Shown here one piece after another: positions 57,915-64,000 of a stretch of DNA of 64,000 bases. The notes beneath the pieces are model-generated. The model made no database searches, was not told the DNA's origin, and saw nothing but the letters and a program-made list of their open reading frames with translations. A program made the translations under genes and the position numbers. The DNA is from an uncultured Prevotella sp. (lineage in GTDB: Bacteria > Bacteroidota > Bacteroidia > Bacteroidales > Bacteroidaceae). The first letter of the stretch is position 1. Every line of letters starts with the position of its first letter. The stretch lies in assembly GCA_900320905.1 (NCBI GenBank), contig ONTZ01000007.1, forward strand, positions 1 through 64,000, given 5' to 3'.

Positions 57915-59132
57915 ATGAATATACTCAATTTAATAAAGGTAAGCCTGAAGGCGGTGGCGAACAATAAAATGCGTTCGTTCCTCTCTATGTTGGGTATCAT
58001 CATCGGTGTGGCAGCCGTCATCATTATGATGGCTATTGGACAGGGATCGAAAGAGAGTATCCGCACAGAACTATCCACGATGGGTACCAACCTGTTGACT
58101 ATCCGTCCCGGTGCTGATATGCGTGGCGGTGTGCGTCAGGATCCCTCCTCTATGCAGACCTTGAAGATGGCCGACTATGAGCGTATCGTGCAGGAGAAGA
58201 AATTCGTGACGAAGGTGTCGCCGGAGGTCACTGCCTCAGGACAGGCCATCTATGGTAACAACAATACCAATGCCTCGATGTATGGTGAGTCGATTGACTA
58301 CCTTGAAATCCGTCAATGGATCATCGAAGAGGGTGAGTGCTTTACCGAGGAGGATATCAAAAAGGCCTCCAAGGTGTGTGTGATCGGTGCGACTGTCGTC
58401 AAGGAACTTTTTGGCGAGCATACCGACCCGATCGGCAAGACCATCCGTTTTAAGTCGATTCCCATGCGTGTGGTGGGTGTGCTGAAATCGAAAGGCTACA
58501 ACTCGTGGGGTATGGATCAGGACAATGTAATCATCTCCCCCTATACTACGGTGATGAAGCGTATTGCCGCTCAGACTTATTTTTCGAGCATTGTTTGTTC
58601 TGCCGTAACGGAAGAACTTTCCGATGCGGCTATTGAGGAGTTGACGCAGATTTTGCGCGACAACCACAAACTGAAGGAGGATGCAGATGATGACTTCACC
58701 ATCCGCTCGCAGGCGGAGATGATGGAGACGATGTCGAGTACGATGGACACGGTGACCGTGATCCTCGTGGTGGCTGCCGCCTTCTCGCTGTTGGTGGCCG
58801 GTATCGGTATTATGAATATTATGCTGGTGAGTGTGACGGAGCGCACCAAGGAGATCGGCCTGCGTATGGCCGTCGGTGCCACGGGCCCTGTCATCTCGTT
58901 GCAGTTCCTCATTGAATCGGTATTGATATCAGTGACGGGAGGACTGATAGGTGTCCTTGTAGGTGTGGCGGTGAGTTCGTTCATCTCGTCGTTCGGCATG
59001 CCGTCGAGCGTGCCGGCATGGAGCATCTATGTGTCGTTCCTCGTCTGTGTGTTCATCGGTGTGCTCTTCGGCTATATTCCGGCTCAGAAGGCTGCCAATA
59101 TGGATCCTATTGAAGCCATCAGACACGAGTAA
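57915..59132 (+). CDS. ABC transporter permease, MacB/FtsX type
   Basis: 405 residues: N-terminal membrane helix (about 20-45), a periplasmic core domain (about 50-280) and three C-terminal membrane helices with SLLVAGIGIMNIMLVSVTER and EIGLRMAVGATG, the FtsX motif. It forms the membrane half of the MacB-like transporter; this family does not transport through the membrane but drives the TolC-connected adaptor mechanically. Overlaps the kinase gene by one base (TAATG). Confidence 0.92.
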   Translation: MNILNLIKVSLKAVANNKMRSFLSMLGIIIGVAAVIIMMAIGQGSKESIRTELSTMGTNLLTIRPGADMRGGVRQDPSSMQTLKMADYERIVQEKKFVTKVSPEVTASGQAIYGNNNTNASMYGESIDYLEIRQWIIEEGECFTEEDIKKASKVCVIGATVVKELFGEHTDPIGKTIRFKSIPMRVVGVLKSKGYNSWGMDQDNVIISPYTTVMKRIAAQTYFSSIVCSAVTEELSDAAIEELTQILRDNHKLKEDADDDFTIRSQAEMMETMSSTMDTVTVILVVAAAFSLLVAGIGIMNIMLVSVTERTKEIGLRMAVGATGPVISLQFLIESVLISVTGGLIGVLVGVAVSSFISSFGMPSSVPAWSIYVSFLVCVFIGVLFGYIPAQKAANMDPIEAIRHE

Positions 59133-60187
59133 TGAATAAAAAGTTGTACATATTCCTTCACGTGGGTATCTGGGCATTTATGTTCCTGTCGCCCTTGACT
59201 TATCTGCGAGGGAATGGTATGTCTGCGCTCCACTATCTGATGACATGTGTGTCGCCGTTCCTGATGATGGTGGTGTTCTATGTCAACTACCTGTGGCTGA
59301 CACCCAAGTGCTTCGTCATCGGCAAGCGCCGTTACTATCTGCTCTTCAACACGATTATGATTGTGACTTTTGGTGTCATCCTTCACCCATGGGTGAATTT
59401 TACCAATGACTTGTTCAGTACTTATCTACCCCGCTATAAGGAAACTTCCATCGACAAGTTCTTCTTCACCTTGCGTGATATCGTCAGTCTGGCCATGTCT
59501 GCGGCGGTGGCAACGGCCATCGTGCTTGCCTCCCGTTGGCAGCGTAATGAAGATGCTCGCTTGGAGGCGGAGGCAGCCCGTTCGGAGTCGGAGTTGAGGA
59601 ACCTCCGTTCGCAGATCAATCCCCACTTCCTGCTCAATACCCTCAACAACATCTATGCGTTGACGGCTTTCGACCAGAAGCGTGCCCAGGATGCAATTAA
59701 GCAACTTTCAGAGATGTTGCGCCATATGCTCTATGACAACCAGTTTAATCAGGTACCCCTACAAGATGAACTGAACTTCCTTGACAGTTATGTGAACCTG
59801 ATGAAGATCCGACTACCGCAGAATGTAGAAGTGACGTTCACCAAGGACTTGCAGGTTCCCGATTTGAAGATCAGACCCCTGATGTTTATTCCGCTGGTGG
59901 AGAATGCCTTCAAGCATGGTGTCAGTCCTACGGAACCGAGTTTTGTGAATATCTGTATCAAGACAGGGACGGAACCAGTGGAAGATGGTAAGATGTGTGA
60001 TACGATTACATGTGAGATTAAGAATTCGAACTATCCCAAGACGAATCAGGATCGAAGCGGACATGGTATAGGTCTTATGCAGACCCAACGCCGCCTCGAA
60101 CTTGCATATCCCAACCGCTTTGAATGGTGGAAGGGTGTGAGAGATAATGGGAGTACATATCAATCAATTATCAAAATAAGGTTATGA
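59132..60187 (+). CDS. LytS/YehU-type sensor histidine kinase
   Basis: 351 residues with four hydrophobic segments (about 8-24, 38-55, 70-86, 116-135), a short coiled linker and the His_kinase domain: LRSQINPHFLLNTLNNIYAL (phospho-accepting His165) and the HATPase part PLMFIPLVENAFKHGV with GHGIGLMQTQRRL. No extracytoplasmic sensor domain. It pairs with the LytTR regulator downstream (4-base overlap) and shares the efflux operon, so it probably controls it. Confidence 0.9.
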   Translation: MNKKLYIFLHVGIWAFMFLSPLTYLRGNGMSALHYLMTCVSPFLMMVVFYVNYLWLTPKCFVIGKRRYYLLFNTIMIVTFGVILHPWVNFTNDLFSTYLPRYKETSIDKFFFTLRDIVSLAMSAAVATAIVLASRWQRNEDARLEAEAARSESELRNLRSQINPHFLLNTLNNIYALTAFDQKRAQDAIKQLSEMLRHMLYDNQFNQVPLQDELNFLDSYVNLMKIRLPQNVEVTFTKDLQVPDLKIRPLMFIPLVENAFKHGVSPTEPSFVNICIKTGTEPVEDGKMCDTITCEIKNSNYPKTNQDRSGHGIGLMQTQRRLELAYPNRFEWWKGVRDNGSTYQSIIKIRL

Positions 60188-60894
60188 CAATAAAATGTGC
60201 TATTATTGATGATGAGCCATTGGCATCGGGGCTGTTAGAGAGTTATGCAATAAAGACACCCTATCTGGAACTGACAGGTATCTACAACAGTGCTCTGACT
60301 GCAATGAAGAGGCTGCGTGATTATCCTGTACAATTGCTCTTCCTTGATATTCAGATGCCGGAACTCAGCGGTATTGAGTTTGCCAAGATACTGCCTGAGG
60401 ATACCCGTGTCGTATTCACAACGGCCTTCCCCCAGTATGCCATTGAGGGCTTTAAAGTCAATGCAATAGACTACTTGCTGAAACCCATATCCTATGAGGA
60501 TTTTCTTCGTTCCACCAAGAAGGCTCTCAATTGGTTTGGTATCCGAACGAAGGAGGATCCTCTCTTCAGCGATCGTGTCATATTCATCAAGAGTGACTAT
60601 AAACTACACCGTGTCCTTCTCGACGAAATCCTGTATATTGAGGGCGTGAAGGATTATCTATGCTTCCATTTGAAGAGTGGCGAGACAATAAACTCGCTGA
60701 TGAGTATGAGAAAGGTAGAGGAGTTGCTGCCCCATCCGGAGTTCCTGCGCTGTAACCGCTCCTTTATGGTCAGGATGCCTGAGGTGCGTACCATTGACCG
60801 ACTACGGATTGTGTTTGGCGATGTCTTCGTGCCTATTACGGAAAACTATCGGGAGCGTGTGATGGGTTATTTGGATAGTCATACGATAGCATAG
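60184..60894 (+). CDS. LytTR-type response regulator
   Basis: 236 residues: receiver domain (1-120, IIDDEPLASGLLE, LLFLDIQMPELSG with Asp55, LLKPISYEDF) and LytTR DNA-binding domain (about 135-236, VIFIKSDYKLHRVLLDEILY, FLRCNRSFMVRMP). Partner of the kinase at 59132. LytTR proteins bind direct repeats spaced about two turns; none was pinned down. Confidence 0.92.
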   Translation: MTIKCAIIDDEPLASGLLESYAIKTPYLELTGIYNSALTAMKRLRDYPVQLLFLDIQMPELSGIEFAKILPEDTRVVFTTAFPQYAIEGFKVNAIDYLLKPISYEDFLRSTKKALNWFGIRTKEDPLFSDRVIFIKSDYKLHRVLLDEILYIEGVKDYLCFHLKSGETINSLMSMRKVEELLPHPEFLRCNRSFMVRMPEVRTIDRLRIVFGDVFVPITENYRERVMGYLDSHTIA

Positions 60895-60949
60895 TGCCAA
60901 AAATAGTTAAACTCTCCGTTCTCCATTCTCAATTCTCGATTATTAATTG

Positions 60950-60957
60950 TACCTTTG
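60950..60957 (+). promoter_or_regulatory. -7 box of the aldolase gene
   Basis: TACCTTTG followed by C at 60950-60957. The upstream 60912-60945 contains TTCTCAATTCTC-type repeats and no clear -33. Leader about 47 bases. Confidence 0.55.
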
Positions 60958-61008
60958 CATCCGAAAATTACAGAACGTAAATATTGAATATTTAAATTTC
61001 AAATTATT

Positions 61009-62010
61009 ATGGTAAACTACAAGGATTTAGGTCTCGTAAATACTCGCGAGATGTTTAAGAGAGCAGTAGCCGGTGGCTATGCTATCCCCGCTTTCAACTT
61101 CAATACAATGGAGCAGATGCAGGCCATCGTGATGGCTGCTGTTGAGACAAAGTCTCCTGTTATCATGCAGGTTTCAAAGGGTGCTCGTAACTATGCCAAC
61201 GCTACCATTCTGCGCTACATGGCTGAGGGTGCTGTAGCTTATGCTAAGGAGTTGGGCTGCGCTCATCCTGAGATCGTGCTGCACCTCGACCACGGTGACA
61301 GCTTCGAGCTCTGTAAGGATTGCATTGACATGGGCTTCTCTTCAGTGATGATCGATGGATCTTCACTGCCATATGAGGAGAACATCGCTTTGGCTAAGAA
61401 GGTTGTTGACTATGCTCATCAGTTTGATGTAACAGTTGAGGCTGAGCTCGGTGTGCTCGCTGGTGTTGAGGATGAGGTTGCTGCTGCAGAGTCTCATTAT
61501 ACCAAGCCTGAGGAGGTGATTGACTTCTCTACCCGCACAGGTTGCGATTCACTGGCTATCTCTATCGGTACCTCTCACGGTGCTCACAAGTTCACTCCAG
61601 AGCAGTGCACACTGGTGAACGGCGTGCTCGTTCCACCGCCATTGGCATTCGATATCCTGCATGAGATTGAGAAGAAACTTCCTGGTTTCCCCATCGTGCT
61701 CCACGGTTCTTCTTCAGTTCCAATGGAAGAGGTTAACACCATCAACCAGTATGGTGGTCACCTCGAGGCCGCTATCGGTATCCCCGAGGAGCAACTGCGT
61801 GAGGCTTCAAAGAGCGCTGTCTGCAAGATCAACATCGACTCAGACTCTCGTCTGGCTATGACTGCTGCTATCCGCAAGCACCTCGCTGAGCATCCTGGAG
61901 ACTTCGATCCTCGTCAGTATCTGAAGCCCGCTCGTGAGAACATGAAGAAGATGTACATCCACAAGATTGTGAATGTGCTCGGTTCTGACGGCAAACTCGC
62001 TCAGTGCTAA
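61009..62010 (+). CDS. fba: Class II fructose-1,6-bisphosphate aldolase
   Basis: 333 residues of the zinc-dependent class IIB type: AIPAFNFNTMEQMQAIV, the zinc motif VLHLDHGDSFELC (His92, Asp94/His95 region), EAELGVLAGVEDEV, ISIGTSHGAHKF and VLHGSSSVP. It splits fructose-1,6-bisphosphate to DHAP and glyceraldehyde-3-phosphate in glycolysis and gluconeogenesis. Codon use (many GCT, GGT, TCT, CGT, GAG) differs from the neighbours and resembles that of highly expressed genes. It has its own promoter and terminator. Confidence 0.95.
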   Translation: MVNYKDLGLVNTREMFKRAVAGGYAIPAFNFNTMEQMQAIVMAAVETKSPVIMQVSKGARNYANATILRYMAEGAVAYAKELGCAHPEIVLHLDHGDSFELCKDCIDMGFSSVMIDGSSLPYEENIALAKKVVDYAHQFDVTVEAELGVLAGVEDEVAAAESHYTKPEEVIDFSTRTGCDSLAISIGTSHGAHKFTPEQCTLVNGVLVPPPLAFDILHEIEKKLPGFPIVLHGSSSVPMEEVNTINQYGGHLEAAIGIPEEQLREASKSAVCKINIDSDSRLAMTAAIRKHLAEHPGDFDPRQYLKPARENMKKMYIHKIVNVLGSDGKLAQC

Positions 62011-62037
62011 GTGCATTTGGTTGAAATAGATCAATCC

Positions 62038-62073
62038 AACCGCCGAGACATTATTACGATGTTCTCGGCGGTT
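62038..62073 (+). terminator. Intrinsic terminator of the aldolase gene
   Basis: AACCGCCGAGA (62038-62048) pairs perfectly with TCTCGGCGGTT (62063-62073), followed by TACGTTT. It lies 28 bases after the stop codon. Confidence 0.7.
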
Positions 62074-62172
62074 TACGTTTATGCGTACACGATTCCGGTC
62101 TTCATGAACAGCCGTTTGGACGAAAAAATGAAAACATATACAATTTTTTTTGGCAGAATGGAAAGAAATTAG

Positions 62173-62180
62173 TATCTTTG
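62173..62180 (+). promoter_or_regulatory. -7 box directly before the PAP2 gene
   Basis: TATCTTTG followed by CAGC at 62173-62180; a T-rich TTTTTTTTGG (about 62144-62153) supplies the -33. The GTG start at 62185 follows by 4 bases, so the transcript would be leaderless. Confidence 0.6.
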
Positions 62181-62184
62181 CAGC

Positions 62185-62880
62185 GTGAAACAGTTATTGA
62201 CTTCATTTTCGGATATAAAGAAAGCACTTTCCGTATATGGCCTAGCATATTTTGTCTTGCTTGTGTTTGTATTCGGATTACAATATTTATATCCGAAACC
62301 AGAACTTCATCTGTTGCTGAATTCATATCATACAGGGATAGAAGATACCTTCTTTAAGTATTATTCCATGTTGGCAGAGGGACCGTTATATGCTTTTGCA
62401 CTGCTTCCATTATTCTGGAGGAAAATAGGAATGACAGTGTTCTTTGCCCTGAGTGAACTGTCGGGAGGTGCAGTGTTACAGATATTGAAACACCTTTTCG
62501 ATTTCGAGCGTCCTGTCAGTGTGTTCGAGCATTACCCTGACATGATGTTACCTTTAGTGCAGGGCGTCGATATGCATCACAGTAATTCTTTCCCTTCCGG
62601 ACACGCATCTACATTCTTCGTGTTCTTTACTTGCTGTGCTCTGATTCTGGCATACCATTATCTTATAAAAGCAAAGCAAGCCAACTATAAAACACGGTTT
62701 GTGATAAATCTGTCGATGTTGGTGATGTTGGTATTGGCTGCACTTGGAGCCTACTCACGTGTCTACCTTTCGCAACACTTCTTGTCGGATGTATGCATGG
62801 GTAGCATCATCGGCTTTGTTTCTCCGTGCCTGATCTTCTACTTTGGCAAGGCCAAGATTATGAAACTCAATAAAGAATGA
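62185..62880 (+). CDS. PAP2-superfamily membrane phosphatase (LpxE/LpxF-like candidate)
   Basis: 231 residues starting at GTG 62185; the next ATG (residue 61) would lose the first membrane segment. Six hydrophobic segments and the PAP2 motifs KHLFDFERP, NSFPSGHAST and SRVYLSQHFLSD. It removes a phosphate or pyrophosphate from a membrane lipid. The next gene is an EptA-like transferase, and together they recall the lipid A phosphatase / EptA pair of Helicobacter pylori; undecaprenyl-pyrophosphate phosphatase is the alternative. 10 bases to the next gene. Confidence 0.8.
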   Translation: MKQLLTSFSDIKKALSVYGLAYFVLLVFVFGLQYLYPKPELHLLLNSYHTGIEDTFFKYYSMLAEGPLYAFALLPLFWRKIGMTVFFALSELSGGAVLQILKHLFDFERPVSVFEHYPDMMLPLVQGVDMHHSNSFPSGHASTFFVFFTCCALILAYHYLIKAKQANYKTRFVINLSMLVMLVLAALGAYSRVYLSQHFLSDVCMGSIIGFVSPCLIFYFGKAKIMKLNKE

Positions 62881-62890
62881 GAAAGAACAA

Positions 62891-64000
62891 ATGATGATAT
62901 TATTACGCAAACCCATTTCACTCTTTGCTTTTTCATGTATCATCAGCATAGGGACTTTGTTGTTGTACAATGTACCATTCTTTAATTTTGTTGCTAACAA
63001 TACCAATGAAAGCGTTGGTGGACGGATATTCCTTTTGGCATCATTGGTCGTTATCATGTTGGTGCTCAACTTCATGATGACCTATCTTGTGATGTTCTTA
63101 ATGAGGATTGTGGGGCGTATCCTGCTTGCAATCCTTTCAATCATCAATGCTACGGCTGTTTATTTCATCTTCACCTATAACGTGATGATTGATGCAACAA
63201 CCATTGAGAACGTTTTCAACACCAGATACTCTGAGGCGTCTGGGTTCTTCAGTTGGTCGCTCTGGCTATTCATGATTGTCTTTGGTGTCCTTCCTGCCTT
63301 GTGGTGCCTGCTGCAGCCGGTAGTTATCGGTAAAGCGAAAAAAATGACTGTCTATTGCGGAAGTTCTTTGGCTGTCGGCCTTGTAATAGCCTTGATGAAT
63401 TTCAACCAGACGCTATGGATCAGTGAGCATGATACAGAATTAGGCGGATTGCTACAGCCTTGGTCGTATCTGATTAATACTTGTCGCATTATAAGTTTTA
63501 GTCAAGACGAACAAGCAGAGGAGATAAAACTTCCTGACGCCACAATTGCAGACAATGAGAAGGCTGTTGTGGTGCTCGTTATCGGCGAGTCGGCAAGAAA
63601 AGCCAATTTCCAACTCTACGGCTATGAGCGTGACACCAATCCGCTGCTGTCTAAGCAAGAAGGACTGATGGTGTATCAGGCCACATCATGTGCTACTTAT
63701 ACCACTGCCGGCAGCAAAGCCATCCTTGAACCTAAAAACAGCGATGACCTATATGAGTTGTTGCCCAACTATGCCTTCCGGACAGGTGTCGACGTGTCAT
63801 GGCGTACATCTAATTGGGGAGAGCCGCCTATACATATAGATGAGTATCTTACCGACGAAGAACTCGCTGATAAGTACCCCGACGCGAATAAAAAGTATGA
63901 CGGAATACTCTTTGCTGGACTCCGTGAACGGATAGAATCAAGCAAGAAAAACAAAGTGCTGATAGTTCTGCATACCAGTACGAGTCACGGACCGAACTAT
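62891..64000 (+). CDS. EptA-like phosphoethanolamine transferase, N-terminal part (cut by window edge)
   Basis: The frame opens at ATG 62891 and is still open at the window end (370 codons). Residues 1-165 hold five membrane segments; the soluble domain begins VVLVIGESARKANFQLYGYE, with the conserved zinc-binding GES, then SCATYTTAG, where the SCGT-type motif places the phosphorylated threonine, and LHTSTSHGPNY with the late histidine. It transfers phosphoethanolamine to lipid A. The SVPCMF motif usual in enterobacterial EptA after the nucleophile is replaced here (GSKAILEPKN). Follows the PAP2 gene by 10 bases. Confidence 0.85.
   Translation, partial: MMILLRKPISLFAFSCIISIGTLLLYNVPFFNFVANNTNESVGGRIFLLASLVVIMLVLNFMMTYLVMFLMRIVGRILLAILSIINATAVYFIFTYNVMIDATTIENVFNTRYSEASGFFSWSLWLFMIVFGVLPALWCLLQPVVIGKAKKMTVYCGSSLAVGLVIALMNFNQTLWISEHDTELGGLLQPWSYLINTCRIISFSQDEQAEEIKLPDATIADNEKAVVVLVIGESARKANFQLYGYERDTNPLLSKQEGLMVYQATSCATYTTAGSKAILEPKNSDDLYELLPNYAFRTGVDVSWRTSNWGEPPIHIDEYLTDEELADKYPDANKKYDGILFAGLRERIESSKKNKVLIVLHTSTSHGPNY

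Overview
The window looks like chromosomal DNA of a Prevotella-like member of the Bacteroidota. The reasons are Bacteroidota-type promoters (TAnnTTTG -7 boxes followed by C, with TTTG/TTGG about 19-20 bases upstream), weak or absent Shine-Dalgarno sequences, BspA-type leucine-rich repeats, a truncated FecR-like anti-sigma factor with a DUF4974-like tail, GLPGLI and TlpA-like proteins, OMP-type beta-barrel receptors and four ECF sigma-factor loci. No tRNA, rRNA, CRISPR array or intact insertion sequence was recognised.

Region by region. Positions 1-9.4 kb are an eroded accessory segment: the start of an FtsX-type permease with a sigma-54-like promoter, two paralogous AAA ATPases, remnants of a prolyl aminopeptidase, an outer-membrane barrel and an O-acetylhomoserine sulfhydrylase-type gene, palindromic repeats, and a large BspA-like protein ending in a dockerin-like module. 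Positions 9.4-13.1 kb hold a reverse-strand ECF sigma / anti-sigma / outer-membrane receptor operon, followed by a deletion-fused NMT1-SpoIIE pseudogene, a uracil permease and a GH43 lipoprotein. Positions 17-23 kb hold glutamine synthetase, a membrane-anchored winged-helix protein with helically phased repeats just downstream, and a dikinase-type ATP-grasp protein with two receiver-like domains. Positions 23-31 kb hold a BlaI/M56 pair with a TPR regulator, GLPGLI, TlpA and TPR proteins. Positions 31-40.4 kb hold an ECF operon with esterase, thioredoxin-like and outer-membrane proteins, ending in a 43-bp minisatellite. Positions 40.8-52.4 kb hold two more ECF loci, separated by a PIG-L/GH20 amino-sugar pair; the last encodes a DUF4419-like/serpin fusion. 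Positions 52.7-64 kb hold a hydrolase-HAD fusion, an aquaporin, a TolC/HlyD/MacB-like efflux operon with its own LytS/LytTR pair, fructose-bisphosphate aldolase, and a PAP2 phosphatase followed by an EptA-like transferase that runs off the window.

Three threads recur. First, at least six promoters are built as a hairpin plus T-tract running straight into the -7 box, so that a terminator for the upstream gene and a promoter for the downstream gene are one compact element; one copy is a near-perfect bidirectional palindrome. Second, ECF sigma/anti-sigma pairs head operons of secreted and envelope proteins of unknown role. Third, small palindromic or tandem repeats have entered coding and intergenic DNA. 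The best candidates for undescribed biology are the hairpin-promoter family, the ECF-controlled DUF4419/serpin operon, the phased TGTCAGACAA sites next to the membrane-anchored winged-helix gene, and the two-receiver ATP-grasp protein. All functional calls come from reading the sequence and recalled family knowledge; no database search was run.
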